Positions 1 to 11,125 of a stretch of DNA of 64,000 bases are shown piece after piece. The notes below the pieces were generated by a model that was not told where the DNA came from, made no database searches, and saw nothing but the letters and a program-made list of their open reading frames with translations. This DNA comes from Halichondria panicea (taxonomy: Eukaryota; Porifera; Demospongiae; Suberitida; Halichondriidae), in the NCBI RefSeq assembly GCF_963675165.1, contig NC_087387.1, positions 3,436,990 to 3,500,989 on the forward strand, read 5' to 3'. Position 1 is the stretch's first letter, and each line of letters starts with the position of its first letter. A program made the translations under genes and the position numbers.

Positions 1-1
1 A

Positions 2-962
2 GGAGTTTTTGAGTTATATTGAAGATTGGAAGTATACCTCGTCAACATCATCATGTCAAACACCACAAGAACACAAAAGAGCTAAGTGATGAGACAATAG
101 AAGGACTCAGAATGACAGGTATAATTATATAGCGATTACAGTATACACATGCTAATAATTATAATTATACACATGACTATATAATTATAGTCTATACACA
201 TGCATGGCTTAGTGGAATTATTATACGGTTTTTGTTTTCTCAGTGGTCAAATATTTGCTCTCCAAAACCGATTCTGAATCAGAAGAAACACAGTTGTTAT
301 GCCTCAGTGCGCATGCGCAAGCGAGGTATACGGTAGTGTGTTTGTGTGTCTGTGTGTGTGTCTGTGTAGACCGCTACAGCTGCTCAAGGATGAATCAAGT
401 GCAAGTAAGAGTTTCAATTCGTGGATTTGCAAAATAATGCTTCGTTCTCGAGTTATGCCTAGTTTTGCTTATTTGGAATGCTATTGCAGCCTTTTCAGAA
501 GAGTCCGTAGCAAAACTTGTTCACCGAGTGTTACTACTCTACTTAGCTATTGGTAGCTGCAAGAGTGAGCAGAGAGCTGCAAGGCTCTGCTGACTTGCAC
601 CCATTAATTTTAGACTTGAACTTTTGGCATCGATCGTTTTTAACAATAATCATGGTCGATCATTACCCACTATTCGGTTGATTGCATGCAGCAAAATTCA
701 TCATGTTTTATGTTATGTAGCTTTGGCACCTCCACCGAGGCATCAGCACCCGCGGTGCTTTCATTTTATTAAGTGAAAGGTTTTCACAAGATCCTCTGGA
801 GAACTATTTTGGGGAGGGCGATGTGACAATCCAAGCCTAGGTGAATGTTTAAAGTCAGCTGTTGCTATCAGAGCTGGATCATGTACACGGAAACTGGAGA
901 AAGAGAAAAGACCACTGCACTTGTACCCTAAGCGTAAACGTCATGATAATAAAAAGAAGTGA
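2..962 (+). pseudogene. P-element/THAP9-like transposase, C-terminal fragment in two exons
   Basis: Two coding blocks lie on the plus strand. Block 1 (about 2-118, cut by the window edge) reads EFLSYIEDWK and later SDETIEGLRMT, and ends at a GT donor at 119. Block 2 (721-962) follows an AG and reads ISTRGAFILLSERFSQDPLE, then ENYFG, then after a small frame slip CDNPSLGECLKSAVAIRAG, ending in a lysine/arginine-rich tail and TGA at 960. The SQDPLExxFG signature is one I associate with the C-terminal RNase H-like part of P-element/THAP9-like transposases. The upstream catalytic region lies outside the window. The 602-base gap between blocks would be an intron by its borders, and it also holds a GT-rich stretch near 334-366. 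Frame slips in both blocks suggest a decayed copy. The family call is from memory and moderate. Confidence 0.5.
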
Positions 963-1002
963 TTATAACAATAATAAACGTTTATCAGTGAATTCCGTAC
1001 AA

Positions 1003-1452
1003 TTATAGTTTTTTTCTGACTTTTTTGTTTTCTTCTCGAAATTGCTCTCTGGTTGAAGCACATTTCCTGCTTAAGTGAGGTGCATGCAAGAAGATTTTTA
1101 ACCTGCTGTTCACCTGCTGTTCACAATGCTTTCAAAGAAGAGAAATGTCTTGTTATTGAGTGGGAACAGCCCTCCTCTGTTTACTCGGTCTTTGGTGTAT
1201 TCCATTAAATCATCATGTTCACTTTGAACGGCCATATTTTCTAAGCACATAACAAACTTGGTTTCAGTTTGTTTCTCAAACTTTTTTAGCAAAGAATGAG
1301 GTACGTACCCTCCGACATGCCGACATGCTGTAGCTTGGGGCTATTTGACGCTAAAAAAGATTTGCAGTGGTCAATGAAGAAGTTTTTCAAATAGTTTCTG
1401 GTTGACAGATCACTTGCGATGTCAATAGATGAAAGAAATTCAACCCTTTCCC
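1003..1452 (-). pseudogene. Unknown gene, C-terminal fragment (VNRGGLFPLNN motif)
   Basis: Reading on the minus strand from about 1450 to a stop at 1003-1005, the frame gives VEFLSSIDIASDLSTRNYLK, SPKLQHVG, then SLLKKFEKQTETKFVMCLEN, then VNRGGLFPLNNKTFLFF, and a basic tail ending KKVRKKL. Two perfect tandem duplications break it: an 8-base unit at 1313-1328 and an 11-base unit at 1102-1123. The reading frame differs on either side of each. Comparable sequences with a VxRGGL(F/I)xxNN motif are common in cnidarian and sponge genomes and are probably transposon-derived, but I cannot name the family. The upstream part of the same open frame (1452-1531) looks like the end of a MITE rather than coding sequence, so the true start is not visible. 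Confidence 0.4.
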
Positions 1453-1565
1453 CGCTGAAGCCGTCTTTTTCAGGCCGCACTACTGAGCTATGCACACACT
1501 GTAGCACATGCGCATTAAGCTGCTTTTTCACGTGGTATATTTAATATCTTGCCTCGAGGTACGCT
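1452..1565 (-). mobile_element. Remnant of a piggyBac-type MITE end
   Basis: The minus strand here carries CACGTGAAA, GCGCATGTGCT and GCATAGCT in the same order as 20815-20890 inside the complete MITE at 20185-20947. It ends in a GGGAAAGGGTTGAA-like string matching that element's terminal AAAGCCGGGAAAGGGTTAA. I infer a degraded right-hand end of the same family next to the unknown gene fragment. Confidence 0.4.
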
Positions 1566-3471
1566 TCGCACGAAAATGTGACTAATTGACTAATTGACTA
1601 ATTGATAATGGCTTTGAGATCGTATGGTGAGGAGAACGATGCTTAACAATTTCGCACAATTTCGCACAATCACTATGCAGCATGCTTGACAACGGCTGCT
1701 CCACAAAACCTGTAGTAAACAGATCTTTAACACATTCTTCGATTGGGTTTTCAGATCACAGCATTGGTTGCATACAGAAACAACATAGCGACTAATTGCA
1801 GATATACAGTGCCAACAATTCAACATGGCGATGAACAGGCAGGCGATGAACGGTAAGGACATACATTTACTGTGCTCATTGTCTCATTGTATAATTGCAG
1901 GTGACTTGGTAATGTTATAAAACGGCTGGGAGCTTCGACGGTTGCTTACACGGAGTTTCGACAGTCGATCGTACGGTGTTCCACGGCCAGCCACACGGTC
2001 ACCGTGACGTTATTGACGGGAGCTTATTGACAGGCTCCCGTTGCGGCACCGTACCCAACATTTAGACAGCCATGCCAGTCATAGATGAGTAATCGTACTT
2101 TTCCTATCGTATCGTTCAGCATGTGAGTTGACAGCTCAGTCATACATCACTACATTACATCACTCATGTCACATCACTCATGTCACCAGCCGAGGGTAGT
2201 CATAGTCAAAGCCTGCTCATAGTCAAAGCCTGCCTTGCCGCCTTGCCCCTGTACAATGACTATAACAAAAATTGTTGAAACAGAACGAAACTGTGCTTCT
2301 GGCCACCAAAAAATGTGAACGAACTAGTTGTCGTCGGTTCCCAATTTCGGAACCCAAATTGAAAATGGATCTGGTCCTGAGTGACACGAGAAGGTTGTTT
2401 AAAAAAAATTAATGTGTACCCAAGTTTGGAACCCAAAATGAAAATCGTTGGAACGGATCTGGTTATCACCTGAGTTTCAAATCTTATGAGAATGTACAAT
2501 TCTGAATTAATTGATTATTAATTGATTATTATTTAATCAATACAAATTAATAATAATTATTATTATGATAATAGATAATAGTGAAAATTATTAGATCATG
2601 TCATTATTAGATCATGTCATGTACGTGTACGTATAGCATAGCATTGACAGTGCACAAATAAATGAAAATAAATATTGCCAAACTATACGACTGCTTGTGA
2701 ATTACTAGTCTGCATTGAGAATTATACCACTTCTACTATATATCTTATCTTTCCAAAATGTAATTACACTGACAACTTGCCTCATTCCTCATTCTTTACT
2801 GCCTTCAAGTTTGTCTCAAGTTCTTTTACTGACTGTACATTTAGTCTCAGTTGGTATTGTTGCAAAGATACAACAATACTTCATATTTCTTAATACGCTT
2901 TCTCTGTTCAACAGCATCAGTTTCCACAGAAGAAACACAGAAGAAACGTCAACACGTGCACTATTTTCTTCCAAGTCTCATGATCAGAATTTTCTAACAG
3001 AGCCCAAGCAGAAGTGGCACTCCCAAATGTAGAATTACTTGCTAAGGAATGACTGATAACACAGTCATGATACTGACACTATCATCTAGCTAGTATAGCT
3101 GGCGTTTTTCCTTTTAGAGAAAGCCAGGCCGAGAACAACAATTATTGAGAACAACAATTATTACTGGCAGAGCTCACCAGTACTACCTGTAGATACATTG
3201 GAAGACTTTTTTCTTTCTCTGACTTTTTTCTTTCTCTCTTGACCTTAACTTAGCACCACAAAATTAACACATTGTGTCAGTTAATTGTGTCAGTGGTGCT
3301 TCAAATAGATGCTTCAAATAGAATAAACTACCTCACGTGATGTGCTCATCTTGGGCCGACTCAGTTTTTCAGTTTTCATTCCTAAAGCTCTAAAGCTATA
3401 CTTCACCTTGTGATATGCGCCCCATTTGTAATTAGAGAGGTATGTACCTAAGCTACATGTCAGTAGACTCG
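1566..3471. other. Non-coding stretch rich in short tandem duplications
   Basis: No protein family is recognisable on either strand. Perfect two-copy repeats occur at 2200-2233 (17-base unit), 2588-2620 (16), 3134-3165 (16), 3204-3237 (17) and 3300-3328 (13). An AT-rich low-complexity block lies at about 2500-2620. Paired strings around 2335-2360 and 2425-2450 (TTTGGAACCCAAA-like) form a weak local repeat. Confidence 0.5.
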
Positions 3472-3472
3472 C

Positions 3473-3519
3473 AAGCCACTCCCTTTTCTCTGATTGGACG
3501 GGGGCGGGAGAAAAGGGCA
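3473..3519. repeat. Dispersed repeat, copy 1 (second copy 12194-12240)
   Basis: About 47 bases starting AAGCCACTCCCTTTT and containing GATTGGACGGGGGCGGGAG are nearly identical to 12194-12240. Both copies are open on the minus strand as PFSPAPVQS(E/D)KREWL, so this could be a short conserved coding remnant or a simple dispersed repeat. The flanks do not align well. Confidence 0.6.
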
Positions 3520-3671
3520 CTCTGGGCTATAGCTCTACCAGAATTTATTCACTTTTCCACCTGATTGCCGCGGGCTTCTTAGCTACAGTTTGAGAATGTG
3601 GAGTAATAACAGGCATTCAGCTAGGATATAGTCATCTAAGACACCAGCAGAGATTAGCTGTGTTTTAGTTT

Positions 3672-3717
3672 TACGTGTGTTATTGGTTGCCTAAAGCTTT
3701 TAATAACCTGTACAATG
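3672..3717 (+). repeat. Dispersed repeat, copy 1 (second copy 8425-8467)
   Basis: GTGTGTTATTGGTTGCC followed by TAAAGCTTTTAATAACC and TGTACAAT recurs almost exactly at 8425-8467. Looser similarity extends into both flanks (AGTAATAAC, CAGCTGTGTT upstream; AGAGTAGTC-like downstream). It is probably a fragment of an unidentified non-autonomous element. Confidence 0.6.
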
Positions 3718-3841
3718 TATTGTACAATACAATACGGCAGCAGTTGAATTGAGAGTAGTCAGACTTGTCTTAAATGTCTTAAATCGCCACTCCTCGATTC
3801 AAAGAAGGGGCACAACAGACATTATTGGCTAGATAGATCTG

Positions 3842-4345
3842 TATACTTGTCTCTAGCTTTTTGTGTGCTTTTTCCTTTCCCTGTGTATGGATGTATGGCT
3901 CAAGTAACTGACATGTACCCGTTACTTGCTGAAAGGCTAGTTGACTTCGTCTGTCCGTGTGTGTGTGCTTTTCCTTATAGTGGCAGTTACTTGCTGAAAG
4001 GTGGGAACTGTCCATGTGTGTGCACTGTCCGTGTGTGTGCTTAGTGGACCCACATATCAGTCTGTGGGAACTGTCTACTTTTCCGTGTATATTATTATAG
4101 TGGCAGTTACTTGCTAGTTGACTTCGTCTGTGGGAACTGCCTGTATATTATTATAGTGGCTTATGTACCCACATGTTTGCTAGTTGACTTCGTCTGTGGG
4201 AACTGTCCGTGTGTGTGCTTTTCCCTGTGTATTATTATAGTGGCCACATGTCAGTTACTTGCTCGTCTGTCCGTGTGTGTGCTTCCTCATGTCAGACAGT
4301 TACTTGCTTGTGTGCGTGCTGCCAGGATAGTGGAGATAGTTCCAC
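3842..4345 (+). repeat. Shuffled modular tandem array
   Basis: The block is built from a few short words used again and again in varying order: CAGTTACTTGCT, AGTTGACTTCGTCTG, GTGGGAACTGTC, CGTGTGTGTGCTTTTCC and GTATTATTATAGTGGC. It is not a simple head-to-tail satellite, because the modules are dropped and re-ordered between iterations. Open frames across it are by-products of the repeat. Confidence 0.7.
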
Positions 4346-5528
4346 TATCCTTAGATCTTCTTTCTTACTAAATATTAGTTGTGCTTGGGCCACGATGCAA
4401 AGCATCGAACTTGCTGTATATTTTATTGTATATTATACATGTATTCAGTTAATCGGTTGTGATTGTAAGTGACCCCAAACGTAAAAGCTTTAATTATACC
4501 TCCAACAATTCAATGAGCTGAAGATGCATGACGTAGCCATAATAATTTATACCTTCAGTAACGAGTAATCAGTACTCTACAAGGATAATTGAATTCACAT
4601 TAGAAAAACTGGGACAGAATTACAAGAAAGACAGAATGACAAGAAAGTCTCAGATCAATTATGTCCTGCATTAATGCGAAGACCAGCATTAATTGCGAAG
4701 ACCAACACAGACAAACACAGACAGCTCACATCCTATCGGAACGAGATTGTCCGAGACGATGTCCCAGATGTATGTCGTTAATTCCAAGCCTGACAAATCC
4801 TTCTGTACCATCGTGGTAAAAACCCTTTTATGAAAATGGTGACAAAGAATGACTGAGGAGTCGTCGGAGTAGTTGGCACTTCGGAGTAGTTGGCACTGCC
4901 ACCGGTTAATAGCTTACCGATTTTTGTAATCGACACAGCTTCTTCACTACGTTTTGTCACAAACGACTTAATGTCCGACTCAAGTTGATCTGTAGGAAGC
5001 TATCTATAACAAATGTACACGATTAACTGGATAGGAGAGAGAGACACACAAAAATGCACATGTAATTTACTTATGATAATATAGTACTTGATAATATAGC
5101 AGCTTGACTGATAGCCTCAAGCATGACTCGCACGTGATACTAGTAATCCAATAATCCAATAACCGCCCTAATCCAATAACCGCCCACCCCCTACTTTTGC
5201 CTGCGTATAATTGGGTAAAGGTTAGCATGATTTTTATTTGAGATAGCTACCTAGAGAGCTAGACTTTAGCTAGATCTATAAAGTTTGTTGGCATATGGCA
5301 TACTGTTTCCCTCACCATAACACATGGTTTTATCATCATTCAGAATGGGAGGAGTGGGGAATCTTCCATCGTGCATTTCTTTTTAGTCTGTGGATTGCAT
5401 ATTGCTCTGGAGGCTGACATCGGATCTAGGCTTGAGTTATTCTCATAAATATTCTCATAAAAAAATACATTATTCTAAAAAATTAATCATCTTTTATATC
5501 TCATGCCTGGTAAAATTCTGAAACCAAC
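4346..5528. other. Non-coding stretch
   Basis: No recognisable gene. It contains 17-base tandem duplications at 4864-4897 and 5152-5185 and AT-rich sequence near 5440-5490. The left end of the piggyBac element whose transposase begins at 5789 should lie here, but I could not find a convincing TTAA-flanked terminal repeat. Confidence 0.45.
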
Positions 5529-5700
5529 TTCCACAGGTTCCCGTGGACCTCTAGATTCCTGTGATGTCATCGTCATTGCCTAGCAACCAAGCACACCCCC
5601 CGTAATTAGCGATTGTTTACACATATGTACTACATGATCACACACACACACAAAGTATTGCTATAAATAGTTCACATTGAGACTGTCTCAATATTCGTGT
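5529..5700 (+). mobile_element. piggyBac 3' flank shared with the MITE family
   Basis: ACAGGTTCCCG, GTGATGTCATCGTCATTGCC, TAGCAACC and GATTGTTTACACA occur in the same order and spacing as in 20275-20350 (ACAGGTAGCCC, CATCATCGTTAC, TAGCAACTGACC, TTGTTTACACA) and at 28128-28180. Since the transposase stop codon is at 5789 on the minus strand, this is the element's 3' flank. The MITE at 20185 therefore appears to be a deletion derivative that kept this end. Confidence 0.55.
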
Positions 5701-5788
5701 ATATTATTGTGTGATGCTTTCCAAGCCACCCAGGAGGTACATCACTGAGCTCGCTTTTTTTAACGTGCTATCGGCAAATACATTACCC

Positions 5789-7492
5789 CTACTGTGCACT
5801 CAGAAACTTAGAACAACTCCTTTTGTGAATACACAGGCATACATTACACAGGCATACATTACACACCAAACAGGAGATTCGTGACTCGTGCCTGTACTGT
5901 GACCTACTGAGTTTCCTCATACACCTGACAGCATTGCACACGACGCACTCGAGTGAGTTTTCATTGAAGTCTGGACAATGGTTGAGAGTCTCTAGCTGAA
6001 GTCCTCGTCCTCGTTTACGGTAACTACCAATCAGCTTCTCTGCTAGCTCCAGCTTGAACGTTATAAAGCTACCTTTCCTCTTCAGCTTTTCACGTGTCCA
6101 ATTCTTGCGTGCATGTTTCCAGAGTTGATAAGCGTTGAGGTCTAAAATATAGCGCCTACCAAGCTATGAGCCCCTGTCTACACCACCCATACACCTCTGA
6201 TAATCTGGCATGAGAGGAGGGCACACGACCCATTCGCGAGTACCATCACGGGCTGTTCGCTTCACTTTAGGTACAGAAGAGGCCTCAGCAACATGAATGG
6301 TGCTCATAAAATAGATGGGTCGGCTATTAACCCAACAAGCCTGACCTTTGTTCTTACTCTTAGGGACCACTAAATCACGAGGGAAATGTTTCCGTGTGCA
6401 AACAATTTCGGCGAGGTGTAATAATTATCAACAAAGAGCCTGCAAAGAGCCTGTAATGGTTTTGCTCCATTCCATGGACTAGACTGTACACTACTTTAGC
6501 TGTGGCGCCTTGGTCGTCAGCTGACACATGCTCATCAACAGCTAAAGCAGCACCAGTGTAAATCTGAAAACACTTCACATACGCACTTCACATACGCACT
6601 GATAGAGTCAGAGAGGACAAACACTTTGATGCCCCACTAATTAGCCTAGTCTTCCTTTGAATTTTATCATAGCTTTTATCTATTGCAAGCTCGCCATGCG
6701 TGTTGTATTGTGAGTCAAACTGCGCATACACTAGATCAAGATCAAGAAGTTCACGCACTTTGAACAGTTTGTCATGCCCTGGCTGACCTCTTGGTACCTG
6801 ATGGTCAAGATTACATAGATGAAAGTACCTCCAAATTTGCATTACTTCAGACAAACCAACGCTGATGAAAGGGTGCTTAGTGGACCAGTACAGGGGTAGC
6901 TGAGGAAGCTTCCCCATTAGAATAATCATACCAATGAAGGCTTTCATACCACTATGCTGGCTAAGATTTTGCCTGCATCGTTCAGCATATCGTTGAGTTT
7001 CAGCAACTATCAGGCGCCACACTTCATCAGTAAAATACCGTGCTCATAACGCAGACATGCTGATATCTACAGGTTGACTTGGCCCTGGTTCTGGACCTAT
7101 ATAACGCCAAGCAAAACACTCAGACTGCCATGGCCCATTCAGAATAGTCTGTTCCTCGGTCAGAGGTCCAAAGAAGGGATTTTTTCCACTTCCAGGTGCG
7201 GTAGGGGGTTGACATAATTATATCCTCTGTTGACATATATCCTCTCCCACCAATCCTCTCCCACCATATATCCTCTCCCACGTCCACATCCGTCCTCTGC
7301 TGGGCCTTACTACCACGTCCTCTCACGTCCTCTGCCCCTGCCCCTTCCTCTGGCAGCAACTTTAGGTGGACTTACGCCTACATCAGAATCGGCTTCGGCT
7401 TCACTGCTGGGTGGAGTGTCTGAGTCAGAATCACTATCATCGGAGTCTCTGTGCTGTGGGGGGAGTGGTGTAGATGTGAGACGGGCAGACAA
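5789..7492 (-). pseudogene. piggyBac transposase (DDE_Tnp_1_7 type), nearly full length but broken
   Basis: The product would be a cut-and-paste DDD transposase acting at TTAA sites. Order on the minus strand: an acidic, Asp/Ser-rich N-terminus (DSDDSDSDSDTPPSSE, near 7450) with an Arg-Gly run; a core reading MKAFIGMIILMGKLPQLPLY; the first catalytic Asp in GELAIDKS (codon 6678-6680); FQIYTG; the second Asp in a D-N-Y-Y context (about 6427-6429); ACWVNSRPIYFMSTIHVAE; and the third Asp in GGVDRG (6176-6178). A cysteine-rich C-terminal domain (CVVCNAV..., CLVCNVCLC) ends at a stop at 5789-5791. Tandem duplications of 13 bases (6571-6596) and 11 bases (6432-6453) shift the frame, a 15-base one (5835-5864) is in frame, and some 70 residues are missing after the third Asp. 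In the first motif the usual Glu after Asp is Lys. The family call is secure; activity is not expected. Confidence 0.85.
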
Positions 7493-8799
7493 ACGAGAGG
7501 TCAGGTAACCCCCAGAGGAGTGTGGGAGGGAGGGAGGGGCCAGCAGCAGATGGGGTGTGAGACCAGAAGGACCGGAAGGGGGGTGAGAGCGGCCAGCAGT
7601 AGATCCAGGAGTGGGGGTGATGTTTTTTGTACATAATGATAAATATTACCCAACTGACTTACTATACAATACCATATAGCGGATAATTTTTCGAAGGGTA
7701 AATATTTTTTTAAATTGAACATGCATGCAGCTGTGATTTTGCTTGCTCCAGCCTTCCTGTAAACTACACCTAGGTTTTTATGGGTCAAATTTTTGTGGAC
7801 CTCGACACTATCAATTTGCACCTTGGAATTATCTCTCCATGCACAGCAAAAACACATATGTTATATGGGTCGTATTTTAGTGTACAGAAATTTGTCAACA
7901 GAAATTTATGTCATTTCGTCATTTCTTCATTTCTACATTAAATTTCAAATGATGCATTTTATTTGAGATTATTATAACATATCTGTTTTTACTGTGTGGA
8001 GCCGTCATTCACTGCTGTCAGATGCTGGCAGAAGACTTGCACCCGATGCAGAAGGCAAACACAACATCAATATAATTATAGTCTATTGCAAGATGGTGAG
8101 TGTGTTCATGTTCTTTTTATGCCAGTGGCAGTAGGGTGAACGCCCAAGCACAGGAAGCCACACAGGAAGCCACACCCACTTTCCACTTTCCTGCGCATGA
8201 CAGGTGTGGTTACTAAACGTACAACATATAAAACAAAACATGTTAATTATACCTTGTGATTTAGTGTCTAAGTGTCTACAGCTTCTGTCTCTACCAGAAT
8301 TTGGGTAGAGATTATTCATTGATTGATCCAAAAATTGCGTAGCCGATCGCGGGCCTAGTGCTAGAAAAGAGAAGTAATAACGTCACCAGCTGTGTTACAG
8401 TTTTAGAACTGGCAGCCGAAAGTCAGTGTGTTATTGGTTGCCTAAAGCTTTTAATAACCTGTACAATACAAGGCAGAGGGTAGTCTTAAACGAGCATGTT
8501 GGCTTTATAATGTTGGCTTTATAAGGCGCGGTTAATGTTTAGATTCACTTCCGCCTGTTGCGGTACAAAAGGCCCGTGCCCTGGGCAGACCTTTGACCCC
8601 AGCTCTCGTTTCTTTTCCCACCTTTCAAACCTTTCAAACGATTTAGACAGCTCTAAAACAAGCATGCGTATTTTATACCAGGGTGGGGATACATACATGC
8701 ACGTGGTTTTTTTTAACACAAGCAAACAAAAAACACAGAACAAGCAAGACTCAAGGTACCACAGAAGACATTGATGTAGATCTACATCTATTCAGCTTC
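7493..8799. other. Non-coding stretch upstream of the piggyBac gene
   Basis: I see no recognisable gene. It would include the 5' flank of the piggyBac element, but no terminal repeat is evident. It has tandem duplications at 8151-8174 (12-base unit) and about 8501-8528 (14). Confidence 0.4.
8425..8467 (+). repeat. Dispersed repeat, copy 2 (partner of 3672-3717)
   Basis: Same core as 3672-3717 and same orientation. Upstream it shares GTAATAAC and AGCTGTGTTACAG-like strings, suggesting that the repeat unit is at least 100 bases. Confidence 0.55.
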
Positions 8800-8809
8800 A
8801 GGTACGGTA

Positions 8810-9555
8810 CAGCCAGCATCCTCCAGTGCACTTTCTGGAGGAGTTCCAGAAGTTGCTTGCGCTGTTCCCCGATGTCACTCTTGACGAAATAGGTAACACA
8901 GGAAAGTAAATATTAGAATGATAATTTCAAATACAATTAAATTACCATCGGCGGGTGTAATACATCCAGTGGTGAAGCTGCTCCCCCTCCAGCGAAGAGA
9001 GGTAATTCTAGAGGAATTAATTTCAATAATTATCGTGTGATATGGATGACGATCACTCATCTTTTGCACAGGTGTTTCTCGAGTTCGAGTAAGGACGGTT
9101 GGGGGTGAAGCCGGCGGGCCTAAGAAAGACTAACCTGGACTAACCTGTACATATGAATAAAATGAGTGGTACTTTCCTTAGGTCCCGGAGGGTATGATCA
9201 CGATGATCCTCCAGTCTTGAATGGAGAGGTGAATGGAGAGGGTCCCTGCCAGTACTGCCACCTGTCACCGTGTGTCAGAGCCAGACCACCCAGCTGGCTG
9301 ATTGGAAGCGCTGCACCTAATTTGGGGAATATGGTGAAAAACTATACAGAAAGTATTGGATGCTTGGGGGTACCCTCTATATATGGCATATAAAGTGACC
9401 AAAACCAGTGCACATGACAAGAGGGATGTTGAGAGTAAGTTATAAATGATGCCCACTTTACAGTGCAAGTACGATCAATCAATTGCTATATTTCCAGGAG
9501 GTGCGTGAGCAAATCCAGATGGAGTTCCATACTACTCCTTGTTCTAGATACAGCC
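8810..9555 (+). pseudogene. Unknown multi-exon gene fragment with a PCxxCxxxPC cysteine motif
   Basis: Several exon-like blocks share one strand. About 8826-8889 reads HPPVHFLEEFQKLLALFPDV and ends before GTAACA. A block after the AG at 9071 reads VRVRTVGGEAGGPKKD. From about 9181, after CCTTAG, the frame reads GPGGYDHDD, then GPCQYCHLSPCVRARPPSWL and IGSAAPNLGNMVK, slips frame, and continues LDAWGYPLYMAYK and SAHDKRDVES to a GTAAG near 9434. A further block after TTCCAG at 9498 reads EVREQIQMEFHTTPCS. The pattern PCxxCxxxPC...PPxWLxGSAxPxxxN, followed by a W-G-x-P-x-Y segment, is one I associate with unannotated transposon-like proteins of sponges and cnidarians. I cannot name a function. 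The frame slip suggests a pseudogene. Confidence 0.4.
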
Positions 9556-9820
9556 TCTAGTCGACTACAACCGGCGTTTTTCTTTTTCTCAGAAATTGCG
9601 TCCGCTTCCATGAGGCAGATGACCTCTCAGGCTCCACTTTTCTTACCTACGCAATTCTACCATCTTTAAATGACTGCCACAGCAACGCACTGGCAACTTA
9701 TGAGATGGGCGTGGCTGGTTAACCGGCTGTGACATCGTACACAAACAGTCCCTAGTCCTTTTCTCCAACTTCTCAACTCAGGTAGGCTAGATCTACCATA
9801 GCTTTTGCACTTTGAAGTAT

Positions 9821-9900
9821 ACACTCTAGTATTTAACACACTCTAGTATTTAACATGCATAGATATTTAACATGCATAGATTTAACATGCATAGATAAAT
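9821..9900 (+). repeat. Local tandem repeats (17-base unit, then about 16-base unit)
   Basis: ACACTCTAGTATTTAAC is present twice at 9821-9854, followed by about three imperfect copies of a TTTAACATGCATAGA word to about 9898. This is one of the clearest compound examples of the short tandem duplications found throughout the window. Confidence 0.85.
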
Positions 9901-9997
9901 GAACACTGTAATAAGAATTGTGTTCTCTTCTCTTCTCTTCTTGAACTTTTCACATTCCTTGTGTGTATATAAAAAAAAACTGGTATAATGCTGGTGC

Positions 9998-10363
9998 ATG
10001 ACATATTTGCATTACTCAATGCATTTGTCTGCAGCAGCTGGATGTATCACGATCGAATCCAATCAAACTCTGACAAAGGCACTAGCTCAAAAGTGGGTTT
10101 CCAGCGCATTCTGCAAAAAGAAACAAAAAACATGGTCCCTATGTGCGCCCAGCAAAACGCGAGTGCATCTTAATGAAACAGTTTTCTTCTGTTCTTCTGT
10201 CCTCCAAGAACCAAACAGAGAACGAAGGATCTTCTATTCACCAGAAAATTATCTCCAGTGGAAGTTCAAAATGTTATACCAGTTTTTAGAGTCTCAAAAT
10301 GGCTTGTTGTATGTACCAGACAAACAAGAGGTATCCGTTATTGAACGCCGAGGAGTATGCTAA
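9998..10363 (+). CDS. Hypothetical open frame of 121 codons
   Basis: An uninterrupted frame encodes a basic, Cys/Lys-rich N-terminal half (AQKWVSSAFCKKKQKTWSLC) and a part reading SPENYLQWKFKMLYQFLESQ, which looks more protein-like than random translation. It matches no family I know. The tract GGTGGTGGTGGCGGTGGCGG follows at 10429. It may be an exon of the same unknown transposon-like gene as the blocks upstream, since the strand agrees. The start codon is arbitrary. Confidence 0.25.
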   Translation: MTYLHYSMHLSAAAGCITIESNQTLTKALAQKWVSSAFCKKKQKTWSLCAPSKTRVHLNETVFFCSSVLQEPNRERRIFYSPENYLQWKFKMLYQFLESQNGLLYVPDKQEVSVIERRGVC

Positions 10364-10547
10364 ACTAAGGCAGTTTGTACATCTCCCAAGTATTCGTGAT
10401 AAGGAACCAAGGATGTGCATGCCTGATGGTGGTGGTGGCGGTGGCGGTGGTGTATGTATGCAAGGCAAGGTATATATATTTAAACAGTAGTGTGTGTGTT
10501 GTGCTAGCTGAAGTTCAATCAAACATGACCCCTACTCTGCACACGTA

Positions 10548-11125
10548 AGGCCCGGGTCCAGATTTCAACACCAAAATTTACACTATGTTCATACTGCTGT
10601 ATTATTTGCAATATACAGTGTATGCTGCATCAAAATGATCCAAAATGATCCAAAATGAAGCTCAATGTTTTCTTTTTCCAAAAAACTAATTAGCTTAATT
10701 CAATTATGCTAATTAGTCCCATAAATGGTGATGACGACGTCATGGCACTTTCAGAAAGAGAAGTGCAAATACAGCGTTGAAGATGCCAAGATCAAGCTTC
10801 AAAAACAAGGCTAGATGAACATCTCATAGCTAGGTACTAGTATCCTTGATGGGAAGAGTAGGAGTTATTGTATTCTTGAGATACACAAAATAGCCTACCT
10901 CTAGAGTGGCTGTCAGAGCTAAAGAAGCTAGCATAGCTAAGAAAGTTTTGGACATTTTTACTTCCCATCAAGGAAACATAATCATAACAACATACTCTAT
11001 CTTTTGAGGGCCTAAACAGCTACTCTTACCTTGTTTAAGTCCGCCGTATTTGTTGCCAAAGATAATCTATAATAGTTCTAGCAGCTAGCTAAGCAAATAC
11101 ATTGACCTTATGACGTCACATGCAA
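10548..11125 (+). repeat. Dispersed repeat family AAGGCCCGGGTC, longest copy
   Basis: The repeat begins AAGGCCCGGGTC and contains CAAAAAACTAATTAGC, a GACGTCATGGCAC box, GATCAAGCTTCAAAAAC, ATTCTTGAGATACAC and GGAAACATAATCAT, then CAGCTAGCTA. A reverse-strand copy at 59400-59816 shares these in order. Shorter pieces lie at 60533-60675, 53888-53945 and 54360-54480. No coding capacity is visible, so it is probably a non-autonomous element. Only the AAGGCCCGGGTC end is sharply defined. Confidence 0.65.
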
